Of a stretch of 51,814 nt of DNA, positions 26,474 through 35,807 are shown in pieces. The stretch lies in the IMG/VR virus record IMGVR_UViG_3300043786_001177, positions 1-51,814 of that record; one strand, 5' to 3'. A program made the translations under genes and the position numbers. The notes beneath the pieces are model-generated. The model was not told the origin of the DNA, did not search any database, and worked only from the letters and a program-made list of their open reading frames with translations. The first letter of the stretch is position 1. Each line of letters begins with the position of its first letter. Source of the DNA: a virus.

Positions 26474-27082
26474 TCAGAATGGCTCAGTCGAGATTGAAAC
26501 GCTCAAACAATTTCCAGCCGGTCCGCTGTGATAACCGAGTACCGCAGACCCACGTGAGCTAGTACACCACGGGACTGACCCCGTGTACGCGCAGGCCAGT
26601 TGGCCAGGAAGCGGACCAGGTAAAGCGCCGCCGGTGATCATTTGCGCGTAATAGAAACCGACCCGAATTCCAGCCCTGCGTGACCCAAACGGACCGGTGG
26701 GTCCGCCTATCCACAACATGCCTATGTTTTGTGGATGGCCCACAAACTCTTCGCATGGTCTCGGCGGATCAAAAATCGTAGTGAAGTAGTTGATTTGCGC
26801 AGCGGGACCACCAGCGGCATTACACTTACCCGTCAGCACATGCTGGCCGAGAAACGAATTCATTACGCAGTCAGACAGAAATGTGTCCATGATTTTAGTC
26901 ACGGAAAGATAGTAAATCTGCCTCGCCTTCTCAGGAGCAAAGCATCCGCAGTCCGGAACGAGAGTGTCGATCGGAGTAACGCAGATTGAGCAGTTGTTTG
27001 AATTCCCCTCGGCGAACAATTCGTTCGTGCAAAGTCCACGAATGTGATTCCCATCCGGCTGGCTCCATGTTTTGCAGACCAA
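26474..27082 (-). CDS. Tandem Cys-rich paralogue 3, putative tail/receptor protein, 202 aa
   Basis: This frame has no ATG at the conserved start, but AAGGAGGTG stands just before TTG 27082, so I begin there: LVCKTWSQPDGNHIRG. It shares with its two upstream neighbours the N-terminal pattern VC(K/R)TWS, a first Cys (GLC), and CSICVTP. The rest is a beta-rich domain with further Cys residues (CGCFAPEK, NAAGGPAAQINYFTT). It follows the previous stop by one base. A beta-sandwich distal tail or receptor-binding function is inferred from location; family not recognised. Confidence 0.65.
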   Translation of the reverse strand: MVCKTWSQPDGNHIRGLCTNELFAEGNSNNCSICVTPIDTLVPDCGCFAPEKARQIYYLSVTKIMDTFLSDCVMNSFLGQHVLTGKCNAAGGPAAQINYFTTIFDPPRPCEEFVGHPQNIGMLWIGGPTGPFGSRRAGIRVGFYYAQMITGGALPGPLPGQLACAYTGSVPWCTSSRGSAVLGYHSGPAGNCLSVSISTEPF

Positions 27083-27083
27083 T

Positions 27084-28226
27084 TTACACCTCCTTCCGTT
27101 GAACCACGATTGACGCAGGCCAGCCAGTCGCCATTTCACTGCCATCGCTGAACTGAGTGTTGATCCCACTTGAACTCGGGGCTAACGTAGACCAGCCCGG
27201 AAACGAGCCGCCCCGCTGCACCGCAGACATGACGTATCCGCCGATTCCAGTTATGGTCGATGCCGAGTTAGGCGTGGACAGCGACGTGTAAACGGCCGAC
27301 ACCGCCTGCTTCGTCAACGTAAAACTTGTAGCCGCCAGAAACGCAGCCCGATCGGTTGTCGAAAATCGGTAGTTTGCGAACGTGACCGCCCCAGGAGAAT
27401 TCCCAGCCACCCGATTGATGAAGCCGTCGACTGATACACCGGTGTTCTCAATTCCGTAGCTCCACGGAAAAGTGCCAGACCGGTTGGCATATCCCAGCTT
27501 GACGCCGTTCTGGAGCGATGAAGTCTGTTCAAGGTGAGCCGCAACCGAAACGTTGTACGTTGTGACCGGATCATCCCAGTCAGGACCACCGATGACGTCC
27601 GGAGTTTCAGCCCAATACTCCAGCGAGTAAATCAACCGGCACTTAACGAGTTCAAGATTGCGGATGTTCCATTTTTGTGGATGCGGATAGCTGTCAACAG
27701 GCGGAGTGATTGTGGTCACCCGGGGAACCTCAGTCTGAAGAATGATCTTCGACACACTGATACCGAATCCGCATTTCACATTGTCGCCGGAAACCGTCTC
27801 CGTGCCCGGCTGAATGATTGCCTTTTTGACCGCAAAAGGATCAACGTTCGTGATCAGCGTCGCGCCCCAGATGTTACCTGAGGCTCCATGGTTCCAGAAG
27901 AACTCGTATCCATTCGTTGTGTCGAACGTGATGATTGTCGCTGGCCATCCAGAAGCGAATTGCACGAAAGATCCACCACGGGGGTTTGTGATGTCATCCT
28001 TCCATGGACTCAACCCCGGATAGGAGAACGACACCGAAACCGGCGTCTTGATCAGAAGCATGTACGTCTTTGTTTCTTTAGGCAGTATCACCTTTGAGCA
28101 TGGTGTCACAGTTGCGTTTTGAAACGGAGTAACGCAGATCGGGCATGATTCCGGGGAATAAAACCGATTCGTGCATAGCGGGTTGAAATACTTTTCAGCC
28201 AGCAGACTCCACGTTTTGCATGTCAT
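27084..28226 (-). CDS. Tandem Cys-rich paralogue 2, putative tail/receptor protein, 380 aa
   Basis: The start ATG 28226 follows the upstream stop by 11 bases. The N-terminus MTCKTWSLLAEKYFNPLC and CPICVTPF match the neighbours. After this 40-residue Cys-rich head come two beta-rich domains (KTYMLLIKTPVSVSFSY to CGFGISVSKIILQTEV, then LVKCRLIYSLEYWAETP to the C-terminus VVQRKEV). No enzymatic motif is seen. It is almost twice as long as its paralogues, mainly through an extra beta domain. The shared head could be a docking module that attaches different receptor-binding domains to the tail tip. Confidence 0.7.
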   Translation of the reverse strand: MTCKTWSLLAEKYFNPLCTNRFYSPESCPICVTPFQNATVTPCSKVILPKETKTYMLLIKTPVSVSFSYPGLSPWKDDITNPRGGSFVQFASGWPATIITFDTTNGYEFFWNHGASGNIWGATLITNVDPFAVKKAIIQPGTETVSGDNVKCGFGISVSKIILQTEVPRVTTITPPVDSYPHPQKWNIRNLELVKCRLIYSLEYWAETPDVIGGPDWDDPVTTYNVSVAAHLEQTSSLQNGVKLGYANRSGTFPWSYGIENTGVSVDGFINRVAGNSPGAVTFANYRFSTTDRAAFLAATSFTLTKQAVSAVYTSLSTPNSASTITGIGGYVMSAVQRGGSFPGWSTLAPSSSGINTQFSDGSEMATGWPASIVVQRKEV

Positions 28227-28237
28227 CGCTTTACTCG

Positions 28238-28903
28238 CTAGACAGGGCCAACCGTGACACTTGTGCCAGGTTCAATAGGGACGTAAACGCGCGGGAATGT
28301 ATCATCGTGCCGCCACTCGGTCATGGTATGAATCTCCCGGCAGTTTCCGGTCAGTCTTTCCGGCAGGTACTTCCGGAAGATCGCCCGACCGAATTCGGAA
28401 CCCCGCGCCCACCACATCGTCACATAAATGTACTCACCGGGGGCAGAACTCTTCGGGAACGTCACCTCAAACCGTGGCGTCCCCGTCCACGGCGTGCAGT
28501 CCCCAACTTGAACCGGTGCTTCCTGCGAATTCCAGCCATCGCAGTTTGAGTTTTCAGCGTAAACCGTAAACGCTCCGTTGTAGGCGGCATGGCAAGCAAC
28601 CTCAAACACTCCGGCAAGTGGATTCGTGTACTTCCACCACGGCTGGAAATAGGCGATGTTGATTAACGGCATGTTCAGCGTAACCTTGAGCATCGGCTTC
28701 CACGTCCGCTCCAGAATTGCCGTGGGCCAAACGCCCGACTTGATCACCTTGCCAAGATAGGTGTCGCAAGTCTGGCCGATCGGAAGCGGCGTCACGCAGA
28801 TTGAACATGCTTTCGAAGGATTGCCCGTTTCCGGCAGGAGTTGAGCAGAGCACAATGGCGAGGTGTAAGCGCCAGCCCATGGCGACCATGTTCGACAGAC
28901 CAT
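28238..28903 (-). CDS. Tandem Cys-rich paralogue 1, putative tail/receptor protein, 221 aa
   Basis: The start is ATG 28903 (MVCRTWSPWAGAYTSPLC), six bases after a GGAGG site; the earlier in-frame start lies inside the upstream gene. The head ends in CSICVTPLPIG. A beta-rich body follows (VWPTAILERTWKPMLKVTL, EVTFPKSSAPGEYIYVTMW) and ends in EPGTSVTVGPV. It is the first of three tandem paralogues with a common Cys-containing head. It directly follows the 28905-29651 gene and is probably part of the tail tip. Confidence 0.7.
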   Translation of the reverse strand: MVCRTWSPWAGAYTSPLCSAQLLPETGNPSKACSICVTPLPIGQTCDTYLGKVIKSGVWPTAILERTWKPMLKVTLNMPLINIAYFQPWWKYTNPLAGVFEVACHAAYNGAFTVYAENSNCDGWNSQEAPVQVGDCTPWTGTPRFEVTFPKSSAPGEYIYVTMWWARGSEFGRAIFRKYLPERLTGNCREIHTMTEWRHDDTFPRVYVPIEPGTSVTVGPV

Positions 28904-28904
28904 T

Positions 28905-29651
28905 CTATGCCTCCGGATCTGGAACAGCGCCATCAACGCAGAGCGTCACAACAGGCCCGTAAGCTCCCCACGTCATCGTCAGCGTTCCATCCATGGTCGT
29001 GTCAGCAGTCGCTGAACTTCCATCAAGGTACGTAGCCGTGAGAAGATTCCCTATGTCCTGAGTCCAAGCGGTTCCGGCTGTATTCAGCGAAATATCATAG
29101 GTTCCAGCCGGAAACAGAATATCGCCAAACTCCCCTTCAAACGTTTCCGCATTCATCTCGATCGACCAGGTGGATGCCGTTTCCATGCCGTTCACGATGG
29201 CACTTCCGTCAGCGATGCAGGTACACGGACAACTTCCTGTCCCGCTGCTGTCAGATGACCCACCTCCTGTCGACTTTGCCACAACCGGAATGATGTGCTG
29301 CGCGTTTTTTGTGTCTGTCGCATCGAACTGTGCGCCGTTCTCGTCATCAGATCCGGCAGTCCATTCCCCACTCAAAGCGCCGATGGATGTACCGACTGAT
29401 GCCGTCTCTGAAGTTTTCACCAAAACAAACTGCGCATCAAGATAATGAATTGCAGTGCCCTCTTTGTTGTTTGGCAGTGGTGCACCACCATTGACGACAT
29501 AGATTCCCTCATCGCCGTCTGGCTTCATCAGCGTATAAAGTGGCACGTCTGCGTTGACACCGTCGTAGCGCGTGACTGCACCCAGCCGCGCCATCGCATA
29601 CGCTGGCCAGGTTTCTCCTGTTGTGTTCTTAACATGAAACAGTGTTTTCAT
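28905..29651 (-). CDS. Virion-associated protein with CPCTC insert, 248 aa
   Basis: The start ATG 29651 overlaps the stop of the hub-like gene as ATGA. The N-terminal half (MKTLFHVKNTTGETWPAYAMARLG) is a beta-rich domain with a recognisable start common in phage structural gene neighbours. A Gly/Ser linker with CPCTC (near residue 140) leads into a second beta domain (WSIEMNAETFEGEFGDILF) ending in CVDGAVPDPEA. It resembles neither an enzyme nor a membrane protein. The order hub, this gene, three paralogues suggests a tail-tip component. Confidence 0.6.
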   Translation of the reverse strand: MKTLFHVKNTTGETWPAYAMARLGAVTRYDGVNADVPLYTLMKPDGDEGIYVVNGGAPLPNNKEGTAIHYLDAQFVLVKTSETASVGTSIGALSGEWTAGSDDENGAQFDATDTKNAQHIIPVVAKSTGGGSSDSSGTGSCPCTCIADGSAIVNGMETASTWSIEMNAETFEGEFGDILFPAGTYDISLNTAGTAWTQDIGNLLTATYLDGSSATADTTMDGTLTMTWGAYGPVVTLCVDGAVPDPEA

Positions 29652-31657
29652 GCGATCCCCTGCGCTGAAATGTCAATCGGGTTCTGTTGTGGAATGATTT
29701 CAATGATGGCCTGCTGCGCTCGGAAGTCCTGCAGAGCAAACTCAGCACGCTCTCTCTGCTGTTCCTGCAAACGCTTCAGTTTGGCCGGTGGCTGCGTTGG
29801 ATCGAACGACCCGCCAATTGACACCATCGTCTTGCCGACTTCCAAAACGCCCGAATAGGAAACCTGATGCGTCACGCCGCTGGTGTCGATCGCTCGGAAT
29901 GGCGTGTAGGTTTTCTTCTGCGGCGCCGGGAAATTCTGATATTGCTTCATGAATTCCGTGGCTGACGCATCCAGAATTGCATCAATGGCTGCGGTGTTGT
30001 TGATGACCGGATCGAGGATTGACAAATCGTTGTAGTCTGACCCGTAGTTCTGCACTCGGTATTCACTCACGTCAGACCTGTTGACCACGGCATTCGCGAC
30101 GTTCAAATTATTGCCTGTCGCCTTATCGAATCGCCGGTGATACCGCGTCCCGTATGGCTTCGCTCGAAATCCGTAGGCGCATCGCACGTACAATTCTGCT
30201 GGCTTAATACCGGTTTCGAACTGGTAGGCCGGTTTATTGAGAATCACATGCCCCTTTGTCCCGTCAATTCTGAATCCATGTTTCCACACGGCCAGCTTTG
30301 TGGTCACGCGATTCCGCAGACGGAAATCATCTTCTTTGAACTTGCCACAGATTTCTGCCGGTTTCCTTTTTCGCCGACCTAGTTCATCCAGCCCGCTTTC
30401 GATTCTGGTTGTCATGAGTGGCAACATCAGCTTTGTATCAATGGCCGTTACTCCAGGCGGAATGATCACATAATGCGGCTGTCCAGCAGCTTTTCTAGCC
30501 GCGTCCATCGCACTCTGTGTGCCTGAATTGATAACTGGATTTGCGTTTGGATTTGCAATCAGAAACGGATCGATCAGCGCCCACAGCGTTGAATGCGTGT
30601 TCTTTGCCGTGATGCCAACATACTCTGTGCCTGTCCATATGACAGTCCGCGCGTTTGCTATCACATAGACCTTTGACGGATCGCCCTGCCCTGGCAGGTT
30701 TCCAATAGCCGCCACTGAAGCTTCGAGCGTGAACCCCGGAAAAAACAACTGCCCCTTTGGAAACCCGACGACGCGAAGCATTCGATAGATTGTTTGATTT
30801 GCCAGTGAGGCTATCTTGTCGATTTCCTCTTCAGGCATTGTTCCGCGCAATCGCGTCGTGAGTGTCGACGTGTATCCGTGCGATGGATCTCCAATCGTCC
30901 AGCCCTCTGCTGGCGCGTAAGAAAGCATATTGATTGGCTTCACTGCGCCGCCGATTTCCAGCCCGATATCCTCCGTGACCAGCCAACTATCGAACAACGT
31001 GTCACCCGCATAGGCGGACACATAGTCTGGCGCGATGTTTGTGATCAGCCCCGATTCCACTGGAAGCATCAGGCCCGTGTTGTCAGGGACCGACCCCGTG
31101 TTGTCCGTGATAATCCTGACGGAATTGTCATTCATCAGATGCACGCTGCACCCGAACAGAGAACAGATACGATCCAGAATCGCGGCTGCGCTTTCATACT
31201 TCCAGATCACATGCGGTGCCAGTTGCGCATCTATTGGCAGTGCCGACACGTCGAACGATCCGCCTGTTGGCGCATGCAGCGCTTGAAGTGCCAGCAGTGC
31301 GAGTTCCTGTGCGTTTTTCTCTGTGCCTGCAATCAGCAGATTGGCATCATCCCTGACGTTGTACTCACCATTCAGTGTCGGCGTTTTCCATCGCCATCGG
31401 CGATCGGCAATTTTGTAGACAATGTTGCGATTCTGATCGTACTGCTCACGCGGCGAAATCAGCATGCATCCCGCGAACGTCACGACCGGTGTGTCACCGT
31501 TCGTTAAGACCAGATCACCAATAAAACTGCTGGGCAACGCGCTGCCCTGACGAAACACAATCTGCCCGATATCCGGCGCCACGCCAGGCGATCGGGTCAT
31601 TGACATTGACACCTGAACTTCAAGCCCGCCAAAGAATGCCTTGCATCGAATCGCCAT
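29648..31657 (-). CDS. Putative tail hub / baseplate-like protein, 669 aa
   Basis: The start is ATG 31657. The N-terminal third contains tail-hub-like elements (beta-rich VFRQGSALPSSFIGDLVL, and the segment HVIWKYESAAAILDRICSLF, which resembles the helical region of gp27/gpD-type hub proteins). A long middle part holds beta strands (PAYQFETGIKPAELYVRCAYGF) and the C-terminus is an alpha helix with charged heptads (PAKLKRLQEQQRERAEFALQ). Downstream of tape measure and minor tail genes, a hub that begins the tail tip is expected. The identification is by order and general pattern, not by a strict motif. Confidence 0.6.
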   Translation of the reverse strand: MAIRCKAFFGGLEVQVSMSMTRSPGVAPDIGQIVFRQGSALPSSFIGDLVLTNGDTPVVTFAGCMLISPREQYDQNRNIVYKIADRRWRWKTPTLNGEYNVRDDANLLIAGTEKNAQELALLALQALHAPTGGSFDVSALPIDAQLAPHVIWKYESAAAILDRICSLFGCSVHLMNDNSVRIITDNTGSVPDNTGLMLPVESGLITNIAPDYVSAYAGDTLFDSWLVTEDIGLEIGGAVKPINMLSYAPAEGWTIGDPSHGYTSTLTTRLRGTMPEEEIDKIASLANQTIYRMLRVVGFPKGQLFFPGFTLEASVAAIGNLPGQGDPSKVYVIANARTVIWTGTEYVGITAKNTHSTLWALIDPFLIANPNANPVINSGTQSAMDAARKAAGQPHYVIIPPGVTAIDTKLMLPLMTTRIESGLDELGRRKRKPAEICGKFKEDDFRLRNRVTTKLAVWKHGFRIDGTKGHVILNKPAYQFETGIKPAELYVRCAYGFRAKPYGTRYHRRFDKATGNNLNVANAVVNRSDVSEYRVQNYGSDYNDLSILDPVINNTAAIDAILDASATEFMKQYQNFPAPQKKTYTPFRAIDTSGVTHQVSYSGVLEVGKTMVSIGGSFDPTQPPAKLKRLQEQQRERAEFALQDFRAQQAIIEIIPQQNPIDISAQGIA

Positions 31658-31660
31658 GAA

Positions 31661-32101
31661 TCAATCCTCTTCATGTTCATCATCGTCATCAGGCTCATCG
31701 TCCGGCTCATCGTCAGCGTCATCACTATCGATCACGGAAAGAACGTACAAACTCCCGTTCGCATGCGATACCGTCTGCAGAAACGACGCTGGCATATCTT
31801 CCTTGCCGAACGTCATCGAGAAAGTCACATCGGAATCATTGAGGCTATGCTGACTCACTTTGACGGTGAGTTCGACAACCGGAAATTCATCCTGCATTCC
31901 CGGCAGAACCGGCTGATCGTCTGTCTTTGGATCAAGGCTGACCAGAACTCGAAGAGTCCTGCTCACAAACAGGTCATCGCGAATCTTCGGCCCACAAGTG
32001 GCTGAAGGAATTTTCACGCCAATCCGTGCTGTATTTTTCCCATACCCTCCACCGCCGAACCTGCATGCCGATTTGAATAACGCTTTGACAGTCTTTGCCA
32101 C
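31661..32101 (-). CDS. Minor tail protein candidate with acidic tail, 146 aa
   Basis: A GTG start at 32101 with GGGGTGG upstream gives MAKTVKALFKSACRFGGGG. The body is beta-rich (RTLRVLVSLDPKTDDQP, VVELTVKVSQHSLNDSD). The last 22 residues are nearly all Asp and Glu (DSDDADDEPDDEPDDDD). Such acidic tails occur in DNA-mimic and scaffold-type proteins. It follows the 249-residue minor tail gene and precedes the hub gene by three bases. A connecting minor tail protein is likely. Confidence 0.6.
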   Translation of the reverse strand: MAKTVKALFKSACRFGGGGYGKNTARIGVKIPSATCGPKIRDDLFVSRTLRVLVSLDPKTDDQPVLPGMQDEFPVVELTVKVSQHSLNDSDVTFSMTFGKEDMPASFLQTVSHANGSLYVLSVIDSDDADDEPDDEPDDDDEHEED

Positions 32102-32122
32102 AATGCCACCCCAAAATACGAA

Positions 32123-32872
32123 TCAGACCAAGTATGTCGGAACGACTGGCGAACTTGGTAGTTCCGGAAGCTGAAACGAATATGAATAGTCTTGCTGGTA
32201 CAACCAGATCATGGTCCCTCGTTGTGTGTACGACTTTGTGAGGCCGCTGTTCTTGGAAATCTTTGCGTCTGCCAGCGAGATCACTGGCGTCGGCAATGAC
32301 GAGAATCCGTTTCGTGAGACTATTTTCCCGGACTGCGTGATGTTGACGTTTGTGTAAGGCTTGATCTCTTGATAGATCGACTTCAGCCCCGCCTGGTCTG
32401 CCAGCGTTATTTCTGGACCACCATCACCTTGAATGCGGATCGTCTCGACAAGCGACACAACGTTCCGCGTCTGCTGCAAGTTCGCATAGATCCCGCCGAC
32501 CGTCATTTGAAACTTGATCTGCGTGGCCATGTGAAGCGGCGTATCGACGAACTTGAAATCTTTCAAGATGACGCCACCGATGGCCCCTGAATTCAACAGA
32601 GAATGATGCGTTGTCTGTTCGTTCGGGTATGGCTCGTTTTCAAAGCTAATTAGCTTAACGTCAACTCCCGGTGCCTTGATCGCGTTTTCCAGGCTTGCCA
32701 TCAATGGTGAGATATTGCGAGGCCCGCTTGCGTACAGATACCCCTCGAATGTTTGTTCGTAATCGTGCGCGATGATGAACGTGTTGTATTCGACAGGTTT
32801 CAGACTGCGCCCAGTGCAACGCACAGTGCACACTGGCGTTGAATATGTTCCGATTTGAAGATACAGGCCCAT
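32123..32872 (-). CDS. Minor tail protein candidate, 249 aa
   Basis: The start is ATG 32872 behind GGGGCG. The protein is beta-rich throughout (YLQIGTYSTPVCTVRCTGR, VDVKLISFENEPYPNEQ, DTPLHMATQIKFQMTVGG) and ends in QLPELPSSPVVPTYLV. It has no catalytic or membrane feature. It stands two genes below the tape measure, where distal tail proteins are normally encoded, so a distal tail ring or tip adaptor role is proposed. A copy of the shared 36-base element precedes it, so it heads its own transcription unit. Confidence 0.6.
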   Translation of the reverse strand: MGLYLQIGTYSTPVCTVRCTGRSLKPVEYNTFIIAHDYEQTFEGYLYASGPRNISPLMASLENAIKAPGVDVKLISFENEPYPNEQTTHHSLLNSGAIGGVILKDFKFVDTPLHMATQIKFQMTVGGIYANLQQTRNVVSLVETIRIQGDGGPEITLADQAGLKSIYQEIKPYTNVNITQSGKIVSRNGFSSLPTPVISLADAKISKNSGLTKSYTQRGTMIWLYQQDYSYSFQLPELPSSPVVPTYLV

Positions 32873-32883
32873 GGTAAACGCCC

Positions 32884-32919
32884 CGTGTGCGTGATTGTTT
32901 ATGGCATACGGTAGCGATC
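32884..32919 (-). promoter_or_regulatory. Shared 36-base upstream element (copy 2)
   Basis: This is the counterpart of 24207-24242. It contains CCGTATGCCATAAAC on the minus strand, with CATAAA as a possible -10 hexamer. It starts 12 bases upstream of ATG 32872. The rest of this gap (to 32983) contains no gene. Confidence 0.55.
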
Positions 32920-32983
32920 ACACGGCAATCAATCAAGATTCAATACCGAATCGATGATCATCGGGATCTGTAGCGATGACTAT

Positions 32984-33253
32984 CTATTTCGCCTGCTCAG
33001 TGTCTTCTGACATACCGACCTTTTCACGAAGTATCCGGACATCCTTTGTCAGATTGATGATATGGCCGATGTGAAGTCGCTGTGCTTCCGATCTGGACTC
33101 ATTCACGAACTCGATGTTTTCCTGGATCTTTTTGTCGGCTGCTTCAACGTCAGCCACCTTTGCAAACTCAGTCACATCGACTTTGTTTGAAAGTGAAACA
33201 CCAATCGAAATAATCGACAAAGCAATTGCAATAATTGAAAGAGCGTTTTTCAT
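32984..33253 (-). CDS. Small membrane-anchored coiled-coil protein, 89 aa
   Basis: The start is ATG 33253 (MKNALSIIAIALSIISIGVS), after AGGGGAA. Residues 4-20 form one membrane span or uncleaved signal anchor. The rest is a charged helix with heptads (VADVEAADKKIQENIEFVNE, LTKDVRILREKVG). It follows the tape measure gene by 58 bases. It may be an accessory of DNA injection or a membrane-bound tail partner. The upstream in-frame ATG at 33310 would begin before the ribosome-binding site and is less likely. Confidence 0.6.
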   Translation of the reverse strand: MKNALSIIAIALSIISIGVSLSNKVDVTEFAKVADVEAADKKIQENIEFVNESRSEAQRLHIGHIINLTKDVRILREKVGMSEDTEQAK

Positions 33254-33310
33254 GCGTTTCCCCTGAAAAGTGACTTCCAGAGCGTAATGCACAAGTTCTC
33301 TCGTGTCCAA

Positions 33311-35758
33311 TCAAATACCGTCCCTGGCATCGAGTGCTTGGCGCAATTGCTGTAGCTGTTTACTGTTTTGCTCCAATAGTCGCGTTAAAGTTTCGGCGAT
33401 GGCTGTCATTTCCGCTGCTTCCTCTTCCGATTTCTGAATTGCTTTATTTGCTTTTTCCATCAAGTCGTTAGCCTCTTTTTGCTCGGCTGGAGTGTACTGC
33501 TGGGCATCAGCCAGCGAGTCTTTGATCTCTTGCGGACTTGCTGACGCTCCGCGTGCGAGAATGTCTGAAAGCTCCGGTGTCATGAGGTTTGCCTGCCCCA
33601 GAACTTTACGCATAGATTCGACGGACTGACTCTTCTGATCGATTGTTGCCGTAGGCTTTTCAGTTTCGCGCAGCAGTATGTCGACTTCCTGCATGGCAAT
33701 CTTCGATTCCTGAAGATTGAAGCGGTTTGCAAGTGCCATTTCATCTTTCTGCGAAGCCGTCAGATCTTTCAGGACATTTTCCTGTTGGAGTTTTTCTACC
33801 TTTGCATTTCGTGCGGCCTGCTGTGATTCTGCAAGCTGCTCTCTGTTGGTTTGGGCACCCCCCAAAAGTTCATTTTCGATGACCAAAAACATTTTTTTAC
33901 CAGACTCTTGCATGGACTTTGGAAGCGAGTCAAGCTGTCGTTCTAATTCTGCAAAATCTACAACCACACCGTCCTTGATTTTGGTTTGTCCAATCGATTC
34001 TTGAGTCTGCTTTCCAGTCATCATGTCGAACTTTGATTGATCATTGTCGAGTTTTCGAAGTTCTGCTTCGAGTCTTGTGATCGGATCTTCATACTGGATT
34101 CGACGCGCACCACGCGCCTGTGCTGACAGCGTTTCTGTTGGCTCTGTTGCTTCCCGATAGGCCAGTTCTTCCTTCAGCTTTTTGAGTTCCTCCGTAGCTT
34201 TCTTCCGTTCTTCGACAAGCCTTCCGGATTCTGATTGCTGCTCTTCAGTCATCCCTGACTGGAACACATCAGTTACACTCGTTTTGATTTTGCGCATCGC
34301 ATCCGTATCGGACCGCTGTCGCATTTCTTCATTTCTCTTACTAATCTCCTGCGGTGATAGTCCATCTTCTCCCGCCAGAAGTTTCTTGATCTCCCATTGC
34401 TCGATTAGGACAGTGCTCTGCCCCTTGATCATATCCGTTTGCGTCTTCAGCTTTTCGATCGTCTCTGACAACCCCTTATTGAATGCTACTTGATACTCTT
34501 CTGCTTTTTGTTTTGCCTCTTCTGTTGACTCGGTCAGAAAGTCCATTGCAATATCGGCCGCAACAACTGCAGCGGTTATCGCTGTAAATGCGAACTGCAT
34601 CGGCGCAATCATTGGCGTAATTGCCGCCGCAGTTGTTCCCAGCTTCATTGTGGCAACTTGAGTTAATGATGTTGCCGCCCCCAACTCCGTTTGCCTAGCA
34701 ACGATTTTTGCGGTTTCAGTGCCTGCCTTTTGTAGCCCGTCCAGCATTGTTCCAACGTTTGTGAACGCTGACGTCGCTGCTGACACTGTTTCAACGCGCG
34801 ACTGAACCGTCATGAATTCTTTAGCAATCGATTCCAGAGCATCGCCGCCGATATTTTTCAGCATTCGCATGTGCCCAATGTATCTCGCAACCGATGCAAC
34901 GGCCTGCCCAGCATTCAAACCGACGTTGCGCCAATGTTTCGGCATATCGTCGTTCGCTGTTGTTGCTTCTCTCGACTCTCTACTTTCTTGCTCCCACCTG
35001 TCATTCTGCGCGCCTTTATTCGCCTCAATCTCTTCCAATCTCCGACGCGCCGCCTCAGTTCGTTCCCTCAGTCTTCTTGCAGTTTCGTCAAATGTTTCGT
35101 CTGGCGGATCATTCGGCGGACCACTTGATGGTGGAATGATCCGGCCCTGCTGTGATTTCATTCTTGTGTCTGGTTGCTCAGGATCGAACAAAGGGCGCAC
35201 TGCCGGATCGCCATTGAGTGGCTTTACGGCTGTTGGATTTTGACCAGGTTCGGTGAGAGGACGAACAGACGGATCGCCCTGGTATTGCTGCTGGATTTGT
35301 TTGACGGTTTTTTCGTGTGATTCAACCGCTTGCTTTTCCTTCTCCAGAAGATCGGTTTTTCTTTTGGCCGCTTCTTCATCGATTTTGCGTTGATTCTCTG
35401 CCCACTCTGCCTGCCTTTTTTTTAAGTTCTCTTCCCATTCTTCAGTGTTTGTCTTTTTTGCCTGCAGCGTCTTTTTGTGCTCTTCAACTTCTTTCGCGCC
35501 AGCGTCCTTCGCTGCGTTTGCAGATTCCGCCTTTTGCTCATCCAGTTCGGTTTGCACTTTGGCCGACTCGGTCTGCACCTTGACCAATTCTTCTGTCTCT
35601 TGGCGGGTCTTCTTGACGATATCGGCGACGTCTGTCTGCTTATCCACCAGGTCTTTCAGTTCGGTCTGCGCTTCCGTGATCCAGCCGACATCCGGCATCT
35701 GGATATCACCTGGCTTCACGTCGACAATGATTGTGACTTTTCGTACGGCTTCAGACAT
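33311..35758 (-). CDS. Tail tape measure protein, 815 aa
   Basis: The start is ATG 35758 behind GGAG. Long coiled coils fill residues 30-170 and 420-800, interrupted by a Pro-rich part (about 165-220) in which the motif GDPSVRPL / GDPAVRPL is repeated. One hydrophobic stretch (TKLGTTAAAITPMIAPMQFA to AVVAADIAMDFL, about 372-412) is a membrane-inserting segment typical of tape measures. It follows the tail chaperone pair and precedes minor tail genes. The usual rule of about 1.5 angstrom per residue would predict a tail near 120 nm. Confidence 0.85.
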   Translation of the reverse strand: MSEAVRKVTIIVDVKPGDIQMPDVGWITEAQTELKDLVDKQTDVADIVKKTRQETEELVKVQTESAKVQTELDEQKAESANAAKDAGAKEVEEHKKTLQAKKTNTEEWEENLKKRQAEWAENQRKIDEEAAKRKTDLLEKEKQAVESHEKTVKQIQQQYQGDPSVRPLTEPGQNPTAVKPLNGDPAVRPLFDPEQPDTRMKSQQGRIIPPSSGPPNDPPDETFDETARRLRERTEAARRRLEEIEANKGAQNDRWEQESRESREATTANDDMPKHWRNVGLNAGQAVASVARYIGHMRMLKNIGGDALESIAKEFMTVQSRVETVSAATSAFTNVGTMLDGLQKAGTETAKIVARQTELGAATSLTQVATMKLGTTAAAITPMIAPMQFAFTAITAAVVAADIAMDFLTESTEEAKQKAEEYQVAFNKGLSETIEKLKTQTDMIKGQSTVLIEQWEIKKLLAGEDGLSPQEISKRNEEMRQRSDTDAMRKIKTSVTDVFQSGMTEEQQSESGRLVEERKKATEELKKLKEELAYREATEPTETLSAQARGARRIQYEDPITRLEAELRKLDNDQSKFDMMTGKQTQESIGQTKIKDGVVVDFAELERQLDSLPKSMQESGKKMFLVIENELLGGAQTNREQLAESQQAARNAKVEKLQQENVLKDLTASQKDEMALANRFNLQESKIAMQEVDILLRETEKPTATIDQKSQSVESMRKVLGQANLMTPELSDILARGASASPQEIKDSLADAQQYTPAEQKEANDLMEKANKAIQKSEEEAAEMTAIAETLTRLLEQNSKQLQQLRQALDARDGI

Positions 35759-35807
35759 CTCTGTTCTCCATGATCTTTCAGCAACTCAGACGCTGGTATT
35801 CTAAAAC

